Assembly (NCBI GenBank): GCA_002224055.1
Contig: AZLU01000395.1
Coordinates: 1 to 21,565 of the forward strand
DNA from: Pezizomycotina sp. ARF18
Lineage: Eukaryota > Ascomycota
Reading direction: 5' to 3'
Length of the DNA stretch: 21,565 bases
The notes under the pieces are model-generated. The model worked only from the letters and a program-made list of their open reading frames with translations. It did not search any database and was not told the origin of the DNA. This document shows positions 1-13,700 of the stretch, one piece after another. Position 1 is the stretch's first letter. Every line of letters starts with the position of its first letter. A program made the translations under genes and the position numbers.

Positions 1-95
1 ACTAAACTTTACAAAACATAGTACATACTCTATTCATATTTGTAGCCGCTCGGTCGAAACCTTGGCGAGACGCGGTCCCCGAACTCAGATAAACT
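1..95. other. Upstream flank of the ATR gene
   Basis: Short 5' flank. A TAA stop lies in the frame of the first ATG just upstream of it, so the start at 96 is the first possible one in that frame. I see no clear promoter motif. Confidence 0.4.
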
Positions 96-3000
96 ATGAC
101 GAGGCTTTACTCCCTCAGAAGCTCACAGAACCCCAATGACATACCACAGTCGACATCTGCTGTTGCAGCTGCGCTTTTCAGGACACTTACCGTTCCCAAG
201 ATGGGGCAGCCGGGTGCAGCTTCAAGAGCAAGCCGGACCGCGCCGTCTTCCAGCAATTGCTTCTCCGAACTCCTCCCTGCAACGAGGAACGAAGACTCCA
301 GTGCTGTTGCTGCTGCTGCAACAAGCGCCGTGATGGCCCAAAACGCTCCGGAGGCCGAGGGTCCCAGACCTTGACAAAGGAAACGGCAACCGGTGGTGCC
401 GAAGATGAGGACGGTACCGAAGACGACATCCCAAGCTCATCTGCGATGGATGATCCGGTCTTTAATGTCAAGCTCGTAAACGTCATAGTCACCGCCGGAT
501 TGTCAGTCCTGCTCCAGGAGACCCTTTTGCCGTTGCAGAGCAGCGTCTCAGTCAAGCAAGCGATTGCCTGGCCATCCTCAAAACTGACATTGCAAAAGAC
601 ACCCCAGATCTTAACGTTTTGCCGCCGAACCTGATACGGCGGAGTCCCTCGGAGAAATCAACATTCCACTTTGTCTTGGTTATACCGCGCCTGTTTGCCG
701 CTATTAGGGCACAAGGACCTGAACCGATTCAAGAGAGTCTCGTGGAAGCCGTTTCATTGATCCTGATCGAAATGGGCAAACTCCCAGAAGCTTGGCCCCG
801 CCTAAGGGTTGCCACCTGGTACATAAGTGATTGCACGAATGTATGAGCGCAAACTGAGTCGCATGAGAATTTCAGGGTTTTTTTGACTACATTTTCCTAC
901 TATATATGATCTCACCTGCTCTTCTTTCCTTTCCGCTTTCTTTTACCTCGCTATACCTGTCTCTATTCCTTTCTACTAGTGATCAAAACCATAAACAATA
1001 CAAAAAGCGCTAACCGGTACTTCTCTTGACTCCTGAAAGGCTTGATCGAAATGTTTCGCGTCAGTTCAAAACAACTTTGCGTAGACCATTCAATATCGAG
1101 ATTCCTTCTGCAGCGTTCCATGCTCGCTTCTCTCCCGAGGAACAGCAGAAACATCACTGAGGGACTCCAGTTCACGGTTTCAGATTGCAGGACATGCGCA
1201 AGCTTAGCGGTAAAGCTTTGCGGCCTTTTTAGCATGATAGGCCAACACGCGGAACGTTACCTCGCCTTGAAGATTGCCGACGATGAATTCGTCAGACTAT
1301 TGAAGCTGTTTCATTCCTTGCTCCTCTTCTTGATATTTGGATACCTTTCCACACCTCGCAGGCGACGCAAACAAGGTTCGCCGTGAAGTCATTGATACTT
1401 TGGTGGATGCCTTGACGTTTCAAAAGGTACAAAATAACCGGTGTAGAGATATATGCATCCTGATTCTGCGTTATACCAACAGGATATTAGGACGTCCAGT
1501 GGAACAGATCGACCAAATGGCGGAAATTCTGTAGCGTCTGCGTCCTGTCGGTTCTTCAATGCTCAGAATGCCGCCCAATTTTGGAGGTTCACATAAAAGT
1601 GTACTTGCTCCTTGTATTAGTCAACTGATGAGTGATGAAAGCAAATGGAATGTTCTACATCGTGATTTAAAGGTAAATATTACACTCTCTTTCTGGACCA
1701 CCCTCTTTCGTAATGTTAATGGGCGGGAATTTGGCCAGGTCTCGCTCCTGAAAGTGAGCTTGGTTTTTCGGAGGAGGAGAGCATCAGAAACCGGATACAA
1801 GAGAACCTGCGCCAGATCAGTGACGTACATGGCTCTTTCAAGACGCCTCGCTCCAATCAAAGCATGACAGTCTTCTCCAGAGGGAAGCTCTCGAGTATTA
1901 TACGCGAGAGAATGATGCCTTTAAAGCGGAGACGACTATGAGCACCCCGCGAAAACGCCAGAGACTTCACCGTTCGCAAATCTCGATCGCGAAACTGATA
2001 ATTCGTCATTGGCTTCTAAACTTGTTTCCCGGATGTTTAGATTGCTAGGGAACCAAGAGGCGTCAGACTTGCAAGGACTTAGCGTTATCGCTTGGTATGT
2101 ATTTCACTCGCGTCATCCAAACTCGAATACCCACCAGTACGATAACTATTTGTGCTCCTACCTCTCTCTCTCTCTCTCTTCATAGTTTTTTATTTGATTA
2201 CAAGCTTGCTGACCAGGATAACAGCGAAGGCTTTTCAAATTTGAGCGTCGACGATCGTTGTCTGGCTATGAAGCATTTCGGATTTTTGCCATGTGCTCTG
2301 GCGGGGACTTTATTTGTAGCAGACCCTACAAATCTAGACACGCCGATGGCTTTTATTGCAACTTTTGCGACAGTAGCCGATTAAATCCTGGCGAATCAAA
2401 TTGCTCTGCGACCCAAATAGCGCGGTGGAACTGTATCGTACGATTGATTCGCTAAAGACGTACCTTCGTTCCTACGGCCGAACAGGGTTAGGGTATGGGC
2501 GATGCGCAGCATGAAGCGTCTGATCAACCACTCGCCTCTCGAGGACACACCACAGCCTCCACCTCGAGTCTCGGCCAGTGGTGTTTACAGTCCCTGCATA
2601 GTTCATCAAGAGAGCTCAGATTATCTGCCTCGTAAGTATCCTTTTATAGTTGATATTATATCTTATTTGGTAAATAATCAACTAGAATACGCATCAGGTT
2701 CTTGCTACCGCATTTTAAGTGCTTCGCTAGCCCAAGTGACAGAAATACCACGGATAGATTCGCGTGCATGGACTTTCTTCGAGAAGTTACTGAGAAAAGA
2801 GGAATAATTATCAGGAAGCTTGTCTCTTAGCCTGGTCGCGAATTTCCAGGTGTGTCGCCGCCGGAAACCCATGGTTTATCTGTATCACCGTTATGCTCTT
2901 TTTCTTTTTTCTTTCTTTCTTTCTTTCTTTTTTTTTTTTTTTTTTGTTTAAAAACGAAAAATCTTTTTCCAGCTAATACTGACGGTGATACCGAAATCAC

Positions 3001-6000
3001 ATAGGACCTTAGAAGATGAAGAACAGGCTCTGGCCTTAATCAGGCTTGTTCAATATTTGGGGCACACTGGCCCCTTTATTGCTGGCGTGGCGTACAATGA
3101 GGTGACTATCCGATAACGCATCTGCTTTTTACCTTTTTATCAGAACGACCAGAACTACCATTACCGTTCCTGCCAATAGCCCATTATAATCGAATATCTT
3201 GTTTGCTTCTCTCTCTCTCTCTCTTTTCCCGTTCGGGTTACTAAATTGTGCGGTTTTTCTGTAGATTATGAACGTGGCCAATTCTCAAAATGCTAATCCA
3301 AGGAGACTGCTCACTCCATTTTGGCGAAACATTAGCGTTGGTGTGGTTAGGCAGTTGAAAAGCAAACCTCAGATCTTACGACTACTTTGTGAACTTATAT
3401 CCATGGATGTCAATGACTTCCTCAGGGCAACTATTCCATTCACTTTTCCGTATATGATCTTAATGAAGAGGCATGATGTAATCGATAGATTGAGGATAGC
3501 TGCGGATCCTGAACAGAAAGAGGGAGTCACAGTCTCCTCGTTGATAGTCGATAACTCCCCCGCCATCTTGGGAGTTTTGCTAGTGCAAGATATCGGGGAC
3601 ATCGAAAAGTCTACCTTGAAACTATTGGCGAGGTTTGCGAAAATCTCAGCATCATTAGTCTCGAAGAGCTGCCAGATCCGAACCTATACAGATAGCCTCG
3701 GAACTTTTGAAGTCTTGCGGCGAGGACGACCATAAGCGAAACAAAGGGAATTAGTCCTCTGGTTTTCTCTTCCTCTCGGCCCCCTTTCTGTCTTCTTTCT
3801 TTCTTTCTTTCTTTTCTTTCATATTCACCGCTTCATCAGCAATATGGCTTGCTAATCAATTGCGCTCAATGGTGCTCTCAAGGGATATGCTGCAATAAAA
3901 CATATTGCAAGCCTTGTCCCTCAGAAGAACTATGGCCAGCCGAAGCTCAAACAGGTAGACTCTATACGGGGATTTTTGAATCCCATGTACTTGGTATTAT
4001 GACACAATTTTCGGATGTCATCCACGATGTCAAAGGCCGGCAACCAATACTCGAAAAGAAGCGAAACCTTCGTGCAATCGAAGAAATGATAATCGTGGCC
4101 AAGGAAGGTGTCTGCAGTGCATTGCCTCAGGTATGTTTGTATTTTTATATACTTCTCTTCATTTTCCCTATAACTATATCACCTCAAGATCATTGTGCTA
4201 AAGTCTTGCTGGTAATTTTTTTTAACTTGATTATTACCAACGGTTAGATATGCGCCTGTCTTCAGTCGGCTCTGGAAAACGTCAAGCTGCGTTCCTGTGC
4301 TCTTAGCGCATGGGCTACCATCATCCTAACGCTACCCGGTGAAGATATAGCCTCTCTCCTTGCACCTTCCTTTTGTCTCCTTTTGAAATACTGGGATACT
4401 TTATCATCAAAATCGCAGGATGTTGGGTATAAAATGCTCCAAGGGCTTTTCAGTTCGCATACAGAGCTCCTTCAGGAACATGCGGAGTCGCTCCCATCAC
4501 TTGAACAACTGCCCCGGTTACGACCTTTCGAAAGTCAGATCTCAACGTGGAGAACTAGTGATGAGCGGGAAAGGTTCCGTCAGCTGGGCTTAAGAATATC
4601 TCACGAGAACTCAATTGTGGTCGAGCAATCACTACTCGAACTTTCACAGAGCTTGAGACTCAGAGTTGCCATGATCCACGCGGCTGCGGTTGGCGAGACT
4701 CCGGATCCTATCGTCGCCGAGCTTATACGACAGATACTGGACACCTGTGTCAAGTATAACCAGACAAACACGGATATTGCTTATCTCTGTGCGGAATGCC
4801 TTGGGTTGATTGGAGCGGTCGACACGAACCGTATAGACGCCCCCAGAAGTGCCGAAAATCTTATGGTCCTTCATAATTTTGAAAATCTCGACGAAAGTAT
4901 CAACTTCGTTATCTTCTTTCTTGAAAAGTGTCTAGTTAAGTCATTTCTGTCTGTGACCGATACAAAGGCCCAGGGCTTCCTTTCGTACTCAATGCAGGAA
5001 TTGCTGCGCTTTTGTGGTATCACCGAAGCGGTACTTCATCGCCTAAAGCCTGGTAGTGCACTCCCAGAGGAAGGCACCAGGTGGGCAAAACTATCGACTA
5101 TAGCAAAGAGCACACTCACTCCTTTCTTAACATCCGATATATTTTGTCGACGATTGCTTCGGCAAATGCCCCCAGTTATCCGATTTTCAAGCCAACTCTT
5201 AGTCATAGAGCGTGGTTAACTCAATTGATTATGGATCTCTTGCAAAAAGCGAACGGCAGCCGGGCTTGTGTAATATTCAATATCTGTAGCCGTGTTATCA
5301 AGGGACAGGATGTCGCGATTTTAAATTTCCTCTTGCCTTACATAACTCTCAACGTCGTTATCAGTGGGACGGAAGAGCATCGGTCAAATATATGCCAGGA
5401 GCTTTTGGCAGTGCTGAATAACGAGGTCGATAATAATGATCGCTTCAGAACAGAAAATATGAAACGGTCTTGTGAGGTATTCAAAGAATTCCCTTCTCGC
5501 TTCTCATCTAATCACCGCTCAAAAATGAAAGATATCCATTGCTAGAATTACCGCTAGTTAATGAATAACCCTTCTCAGAATCTTCGGTACTAATGCTTTC
5601 GTCTCTACTCTACGCCGTTAGACTGTTTTCTCGTTAGTCGATCACCTCTCCCGCTGGTACATGAAAGAAAGGCCTATGTAACTCAACAGCGAGCAGCGTT
5701 AATGAGGCAAGGACGGCAGCACCAGCCTATCGACCTTGAACTCGACGGGAAAGACGAAGGAATGGAAAGGGTTGAAAGGGTTTTGGCTATGATACCACCT
5801 AAACTCATGGCTGACAGGTCTTTAGAATGCCATTCCTACGCACGGGCTCTTTTCTACTGGGAGCAGTACATAAGAACCTTCAGGCAGACTCCAGGTGCAG
5901 ATATGGAGCCTTTGTACCTCCAGCTTCAGAGTATATATTCTGAAATTGATGAGCCGGACGGAATTGAAGGCATCTCTTCGAGGCTACATATTCTCAATGT

Positions 6001-9000
6001 AGATCAGCAGATTCTGGAACACAAGAAAGCGGGACGCTGGACAGCAGTACAAAGCTGGTACGAGTATCTGCTCAAAGACAAACCACATGATCGTGACTTG
6101 CAACTGGGCTTGCTTTCTAGCCTCAAGGAGTTGGGTCAATATGGTAAGGTGCACTTTCGCAGCGTTTTGTAAAAAAAAACCAAAAAAATATAAATAGAAT
6201 ATAGGTGAATATGGGGGAGGAGTAAGAAGAGCCGAGAAATATGGTTCAGATCTCACAGCAATGCTAACGCATATTATCCAGAAACTTTGCTTAATCATGT
6301 CGACGGTTTGAGCGTAGACCTACCGGCCGTGATTCCACAAGTCCGTGCATTTGCGGTGGAGGCGTCGTGGACAGTCTCACGCTGGGATAAACTTGGACGT
6401 TATTTGCAAGACGTTTCCGATCTCTCTGATTCGGCATTCGATATCCAAATCGGTCTAGCATTATTGGCTAAGAAGAATCACAATAACGAGAGCATGTTGT
6501 CGACGATTCGGAAATGCCGGACAGACCTCATTAAAACATTATCGAGCTCTATTACTGGTTCCTTCCGACAATGTCGAGATTTAATGTTTCAACTACACGT
6601 GTTATCGGAAATTGAATTAATGGTCAACGCCCTGGAAACTGAGCAGCCTAATATTGGCGCACTAGCTTCTAGTCTCGAAAACCGTCTAAATATAATTGGG
6701 TCCTCTGTCAAAGAGAAACAATATCTTTTGGCGCTTCGAAGAGCTATGTTTTCTCTTTCAGCGTAGGTTTTGAGGCCATTTGTTTTCTCTCTCTCTCTCT
6801 TGTTTTTGTCTTTTTTTTTTCCTTTTCCCCTAAAATGAGAGGTTTTCTAACCATATACCTTGCTTTTGATTATCAGTGTTGATCGCGAAGTTGTCCAAGA
6901 AAGCATTTCATCATCGTGGCTCTTAACATCCAAGTTAGCCCGAAAAGCCGGGGATTCCACCAAGCATTCAACGCAGTGCTAAATGCTCGGAGCTCGGAGA
7001 CCAGCTCGCCCCAGTAGAACATGCGCGCTTACTTTGGTCAGACGGCCAACACCGAAAGGCTATTTCCATTCTTGAAGGGACAATAACAGCAAACCTGTTC
7101 AAGACGGTCAACACACCAATCTCCTTCGGTGATTCCCTTAATGAATCAGAAAGCATGGCAGCAGAGACAAGTTCACAGCCACAAAGTTATGCAAAAGCCC
7201 GAGTAAGTTCATCTTGCATGCTACGCTAAAGCCTATTCACAAGGTGGATGAATACTAACATATCGAATTCTCGGATTGAAGGCTATACTTTTATTGGCGA
7301 AGTGGTTGGATCACTCAAGTCAGTCTCAATCAAGCACTATCATTATCAAGTACCGGCAAGCATCTGAGGCCAATATTAGGTATCTCTTCACGTCACCTTT
7401 GCATTTTGGGAGCGAGAGGAAATTCGTCTAACTTTCATTCACTATTCCAGATGGGAGAAGGCCACTACTATCTAGGACGGCACTATAACAAAATATTGGA
7501 GATGGAGAATAAATTGCCTCCGAACAAAAAGTCCCGAGCATGGTAAGTTTTCAATAGGCGAAAGAGGCGGCGGAAGAGCAACAGAGATATACTGCCTTTT
7601 TCTCTCTTTTTACATATATCTCGTCCAAAGGCTTCCCTTTTCCTTTGCTTTTCTTTTCTTCCGTCTGGTTTCTTCCTCGCTAATTGATATTGCAGTCTGA
7701 CCGGTGAAAGCATAAAGCTTGTGTGCACCAATACATGCGATGTCTTAATTTTGAACCAAATACATTTTTCAGACCCTTCCGCGTATCCTGACCCTGTGGT
7801 TAGACTTTGGTGCTGTAGCTGAGCTACCACTCGATGCCCAGCACGGGAATGAGTAAGTATATGGTTTTACTATATATGTTCTAAACCGCATTATGACAGT
7901 AATCGCCATTCGCTATTGATGGGCACCTTTGTCACTCCTTCGTTCCTTCCTTCCTTCGTCTTCTCATAGCTCATTAAAATTTGTTTTACAACAGTGACTT
8001 TCGCTCCTTCGTTTCTACGGAACGCGTTAAAAACATTAAAGCTATCAATACCGCAGTAACAAAATATATGCTGCAACGGATTCCGACATATTTGGTGAGT
8101 CTATCCACGCGCCGTACGAATGATAATTATCATTATTGACATAACTCTAGTATTTGACCGCCTTCCCCCAAATAATGTCAAGGATATGTCACCCCAGTGA
8201 GCAGATTTGGGACTTCTCCAGGCTCTTGTTGTCCGAATTGTTTCGGCATTCCCACAACATGGGCTGTGGTACCTCATGGCCGCATACAGGTCCAATCAGC
8301 CGGATCGTCGCACAAGAGGTTCAAGGATCCTCCAAAAATTGAAGGTAAGTGGCTTAACCAACGTAGACTTTCTTTTAGAAATCATAAGGTTCCGATTTTT
8401 AACAGTTACTGGAATAGGATCACTCAAAAACTTCTAGCGCAACAGACTTAAAGGCATTGATAGCAGCTTCTCAGAAACTCGTCCATGAACTCCTCAATCT
8501 CTGCAACGCTGAGCTAAAGGGTAAACCCAGCCATGTTAGTATCCAGAACGATCTCGGATTTCACCATGGTGTGGCACCTGTAGGCTTGATCGTCCCGCTA
8601 CAATCCTCGATGACCGTATCCTTCCCTCCTGGAAACATCTTAACAAGATCCCATAATCCGTTCTCGAGAAACATGATTACATATTCAGTAAGTCGCCCAG
8701 CTGCTCAATCCCAGTAAGGCCCATCTAATGTCTCCCTTTTTCTTTTTACCCCCAGAATTTGAGGACGAAGCAGACGTCATGAGCTCTCTCCAAAAGCCTC
8801 GTAAAATCACTGTCAGAGGTAGCGATGGCAAGAGATATCCATTTCTCTGCAAACCAAAAGACGACCTGCGTAAAGATGCTCGATTAATGGAGTTTAATAC
8901 GATGATCAACAAACTCCTCAAAAGGACAATGAGGCTAGCAAAGGAAATTACGTAAGCTCAGCAGATTTCCCGACACACCTTTTGCATTTCCGCGACCTTA

Positions 9001-10353
9001 ACAATTTTTTTCCCCTTAGATATTCGAACATATGCCGTTACTCCGCTAAATGAGGAATGCGGCCTCATCGAGTGGGTAAATAACGTGAGGCCGCTACGGG
9101 ATATTTTGGTGAAATCTTACCGAAACAAGAATATAAAATCGACGTACGAACCCCTACGCGCGTTTATTTCAAAATATATTCATTATGAGGGTCTCTTCGT
9201 CTAACGAACGAATCTTTCTAGTACGCCGAGATTAGGACTCTCCTGGATGAGCATGTAGCCACCCATCAAAATCATCGATTTTACGGATAAATTATTACCA
9301 AAGTCCGTAATGTCCCCGGCTTTTTTGCACTCTTAATATCCTGGAGATCTACTTACAAGGAACAGATTCCCTCCTATTTTCCACGAATGGTTTGTAGAAA
9401 CCTTCGCAGAGCCGGTAGCTTGGTTCCAAAGCCGATTAGCGTTTGCCAGGACTTCTGCAGTCATGTCTATGACTGATACATTCTAGGGTAAGTGCTAACG
9501 TGTTTTACGTTATATTCTGAACAGTACTTATGCCCACTTTCCAATCTTTTAGTCTCGGAGACCGACACGGAGAAAATATTCTCTTCGATGAGACCAGTGG
9601 AGATGCGCTGCATGTTGATTTCAATTGCTTGTTCGATAAGGTGATTCCTTGAATCCTTGTGCATTTCACGCTGGCCTGAAGTGATGGAAACCCAAACGAG
9701 AAGTTTACAGCTAACTTTTATGCTAACGCCTCACAGGGTTTAACATTCGACAAACCTGAGAAGGTTCCATTCCGCTTGACGCAAAATATGGTTGACGCGT
9801 TAGGTGTTACTGGATATGACGGACCGTTCAGGCGTAGTTCGGAGGTTGTCTTGAGAATACTAAGAGAGAGCGAGGACAGCTTGATGACCGTCCTCGAGGC
9901 CTTTGTTCATGACCCTTTGGTAGAGTGGATGAGTACCAAAAAGGTAAAACAAAAGCCATCTCGTACCTCCTTTTCTAAATCCTTCCCCCAAAGTTTCCCA
10001 GTCTGATCCCTTCTTGTTTATTTAATTAACAACCATATTCCACACAGCGGAGAGGGGCCGGTGCCACAAAAGTAGCAGATAACCCCAAAGATGTCCTCGA
10101 GACCATCCAAAACAAATTACGCGGTTTGCACGGCGGCGAACCCGTACCACTTTCTGTCGAGGGCCAAGTACAGGAGCTTATCAGACTCGCGGTTAGCCCC
10201 GAGAATCTCGCGGCAATGTAAGTTTTTTTTCCTCACACCCTATTTTTCCTTGTAATGAAAGTTACGTGTGTGTAGAAATTTCGTTGGACAGTAAAGCTTA
10301 TAATATTCCTCTTTTCCCTTCTCAGGTATATTGGATGGTGCGCTTTCCTCTAA
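96..10353 (+). CDS. uvsB: ATR-type PI3K-like checkpoint kinase (Mec1/Rad3/UvsB)
   Basis: Nuclear DNA-damage and replication checkpoint serine/threonine kinase. About 26 exons, about 2,560 residues, as expected for fungal ATR. Exons: 96-840, 1040-1672, 1739-2094, 2186-2631, 2698-2849, 2973-3101, 3265-3745, 3883-4130, 4248-5476, 5622-6143, 6282-6762, 6877-7202, 7282-7379, 7451-7542, 7696-7852, 7995-8094, 8151-8344, 8418-8687, 8756-8951, 9020-9143, 9222-9302, 9366-9487, 9553-9640, 9737-9943, 10048-10217, 10326-10353. HEAT repeats fill the N-terminal half; the UME domain is near 3970-4400. FAT spans about 5622-8344 ([29 protein letters not shown]). In the kinase, [10 protein letters not shown] carries the ATP-binding lysine, LGDRHGEN the catalytic loop, HVDFN the metal-binding Asp; FATC ends in MYIGWCAFL. 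About 35 one-base frame deficits interrupt it, unevenly; 4248-5137 and 9553-10353 are clean. Identity is firm; the first 2.5 kb of exon boundaries are approximate. Confidence 0.93.
2880..2972 (+). repeat. Long pyrimidine tract with T run in an ATR intron
   Basis: TTTC repeats followed by 17 T within intron 2850-2972, ending in TTTTTCCAG. The downstream exon starts one base short of the expected frame. Confidence 0.75.
3970..4400 (+). other. UME domain segment of the ATR gene
   Basis: The joined exons read [11 protein letters not shown], then [12 protein letters not shown] and SALPQ, the intron at 4131-4247, then [10 protein letters not shown] and [10 protein letters not shown]. This is the ATR-family UME helical region. 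The intron is phase 0 and the join needs no correction. Confidence 0.7.
8756..10353 (+). other. Kinase catalytic core and FATC of the ATR gene
   Basis: [58 protein letters not shown] and HVDFN follow in the order typical of PI3K-like kinases, and MYIGWCAFL with a TAA stop at 10351-10353 closes the FATC domain. All catalytic residues expected in the family are encoded. Frame deficits fall at 8756, 8928, 9020, 9222, 9268 and 9475, but none after 9488, so the catalytic loop onward is continuous. Confidence 0.9.
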
Positions 10354-10619
10354 GGAAAAAAGTTCAAGCTGGGAAGGCTTAGTGCAATGAAGGGCTCTGG
10401 AATGCTGTACGTTTTGTTAGAAGTCATAGAATACTAGCTTGCGTTCAATTTTCTTTAAGCAATCTAAAGTCTTTCTCGCTGTATATAAGTCGTGCATAGC
10501 TAGCTATCGTCATAAAGATATTTCACCCTCAGTGTACAAGTTTCCTAGCCGCTACGGTGAAGATGCTCTGAAGAATGATCCTATGCGCACGCCCGCGCGT
10601 AGTGTTCCCAATTCAACCA
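10354..10619. other. Convergent intergenic region, ATR/ISN1
   Basis: Short spacer between the ATR stop (10351-10353) and the ISN1 stop (10620-10622 on the minus strand). It must hold both 3' UTRs and polyadenylation signals. I see no gene and no clear structured element. Confidence 0.5.
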
Positions 10620-10708
10620 CTATTTTTCAAGCAATTCTATAAACTCGTCCAAGAGATCAACAGTCTCGGCAGGAGATGCTACCCAACAAGTGGTGCAAAC
10701 CATTCTTG

Positions 10709-10760
<52 letters not shown>

Positions 10761-13700
10761 GTAAAAGTCAGTTCTGAATGTCTCTTTGGAATCGTGATGA
10801 ACTAGTTAGTTAGACGGGCATTTGTACCTTAAAATCGTTCCCACTGACCGAAAGGAACTGGTCGCCAACGTGAAGGGTGTTAAGCCCCTTGATATCACCG
10901 AAGAACCTTTGGCAACAGCTTACACCGAGCTTCTTGTCACCGATATCCACGAACACATCGTTCCCACCTGTTCGAAACGTGGTTAAAAATAGCAGTTCGT
11001 TACTAAAGTTCCCACCCAATAAAATGGGCACATGACGTTTTCTTTTCTATTGTGGGGGTTAGGGGGCCCTACCGTTGAAAGCGCAGAACGGAAGCCGCTT
11101 GCCAACGTCTGAGAAATCCAAAGTCTTTTGCGCAGCGAGAACGGTCTCCTCAAGCTGTTCGCGGAAAAACCTAGTGCCGCTCTGCGGTACAATGCCTATC
11201 AACGATGCATTTAATTTTATGTTGTCATTTCTATACTATATCGTGAAACGAGCTTCAAGCAGAAATACCCGGATGGAGAATTGAAAAATATCGAAATACG
11301 AAATACCAAACAAGTATAAGGGATGGGGTAGATAAGGATCAAAAATAAAAAACGGGGCTCAACAAGAGATTGAACATACCCACGGCCCGATCTTTCCTCA
11401 AGATATCAGCTTTCAACCTCATCGACTTGGCGGACATACGCAAAGAAGCCTCGGCTAGGTCCAGGAGTTCCGTTATATCGTTTCCGTCCACGTTCGCATC
11501 TCATCGAGTGCCCATTCCTCCCGGTCAACGGGATCGAGGAGGTATTCACATTCCGGATCGAAGCGGAACATAAAGTTTGACTCGCCACCTAGGACAATAA
11601 GGTTTCTCTTGTAAGCGTCCGGCAAAGTTGATGCCTTTACGGCCTCCAATAGACCATGGAGGCGTTCGTTATAACGCTTTGCTTCAGTGTATCCCGCCTT
11701 TAATGATCGATAGGCTTTGTTAGTTCCCCAAGAGAAAAAAAAGAAAAGCCCATAGAGATAAAAGCAGTCTTCTTTTAGGAGGTTTATCTTTTTGTCCTTT
11801 TTCTTTAACCCTCGATATATAAAGCATTTACTTACCGCAGTTACGATACCGACGCAAATACCCCGCTGCATGATCTCAAGAATACGTGGTCTGTCAAGGA
11901 GTAAATCAGAATCGAAGTTGTTGTCATTAATGCAGAAATTAAGTAGGAAAAGTAGAACTTTCTCACTTACATTACGATGTTACTTGGTATTAATGACTTT
12001 TTGACGCCGCGAGAAGCGTTTAGAAAGACGAAATCCAGTCGTTAGCCGCCCGTCTGTCACTACGTTGCTTTACTTCCCTCTTGAGCAGGTACTTCTAGTC
12101 TAGAGGGAGGAGTTCATACAGCCCATCATCGTACTATATATCACGAAAAAGTTAGGCCGACTTTCCGTTGATAATCAATACATGAAATCGGAACCGAGAA
12201 ACTTACTAGTGTCACGTCTCCATCGAATGTAACCAATCTTAACGGTCCGCCTCTTACAAGGCTCATTACTTGTGCAGTATTTAATATAAGTCGCACGTCG
12301 TTGAAAGACTAATAAAATCCGAAAATTAGATCATGTTAGAGAACTGCTCTCTTGTATTTTGGCACATAGACAGAAATTATTACCGGAGAAACAAATCTTC
12401 GCGAGCTGATAGCTCGCTTCATATCCTGCGCTATGAACGCATCTTGGAGGAGCAGCGGTGTGAAGAATATACCGACAGACGGGACGAGAAGTTTCAATTT
12501 TGACCTATCAGGATAACCAGCAGCCTGTTGGGCAACTTTGGTTAAGTAAAAGAGATGTAAAATAGTGGGGAGAGAGAAGGCGGAAACAGAGAGGGAAAAA
12601 GGAGAAGACGAGAATCAGCACCGATAATGTGTATAAGTACGACCCGATCTTTTCAAACGGCCGAGCTCTTACTATGATCTTCACGAGGATTTCGACGTCT
12701 CTCATAATTTCGGCGTAACGGCGTCGGGCGTTCGTCGCCATCTCTTCGACGACAGAATCATCGCCAATATTTGCATCGGGCTGCGAATGTAGGACAAAGG
12801 GAACCGCAAGAAGGCCCTGAAAAGATGTTTCGAAATAGAAGAGACGCAGTGTTATCATCAGGTTCGATCTCAAAACGCAGAGAGAGTTTTTATAGCAGAA
12901 ATATGCAATTTCTCCTGGGGCCCTGATCCTCCCTTTCTACTTGGTTTCGTCTTACCTTGATCCCTGAGAGTGTGCAGTCGGAGAATGCAAGCAGGAGAAT
13001 TGTGAGCAGGGGCGTTAAAGTATAGGTACCAACGTAAATAAGCATAATTTGTTCGATATCGCTGTTGGTCATCATGATCTTGATCTCTCTGACCAGTGTA
13101 ATGGAATGTGTTCCCATTCTCTAAATACTCTACTGCATCCCACAACCTTCCTCTTCGCCTAACCTTTTTTTTTTTCATCTCTTTTCCCGTTGGAAGAACA
13201 AGAGCAGGAATCAAATAGATTGAAGGAGGGATGAAGGGATGCGTTACATTCAATAAGTTGGTCTCTTCTGTGGCTCTAGATACCGCGGGAAAAAGGTAAA
13301 TTATTAGTATTAAGTAGTTTTAAAATCGTTTTCACGATAGAAATGGACAGATGTGTATCATGAATCGGTCAGAAAGCTTCAAAGGTACATCGGGAACGAA
13401 GAGCAGCTTTTGCGGTATCCAGTGGAATCCAGGTTTGATGAAAGGTTGACATAACCATAATATGAGTTTTCTTCCTCTTTCTTCTCTTTCTCTTCCTCCT
13501 CATTGTCTCTCCTTCTTTCTTTGCCTTTATATATCGGCTTTTCTATCTCCATCATTATCTCGTTTTTTTTTTTTTTTTTCATAAAAAAAAGCAATTTTAT
13601 ATATATTAAAAAAGCACTACTCATTACGTGCTCCCGCTTAGAAGACGAAATGCCCCATGGACATAAACCAATTGGAAGATCCCCGCAAAAGGATTAGGGG

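Noticed and set aside
187-555. 122-residue minus-strand frame at the left edge
   Set aside because: Antisense to the first ATR exon, no recognisable family, explained by codon bias of the real gene.
7483-7830. 115-residue minus-strand frame
   Set aside because: Antisense to FAT-domain exons and an intron of the ATR gene; basic low-complexity sequence.
12890-13117. Hydrophobic 75-residue frame on the minus strand resembling a membrane protein
   Set aside because: It lies in ISN1 introns around the 8-nt microexon; the ISN1 protein reads through without it.
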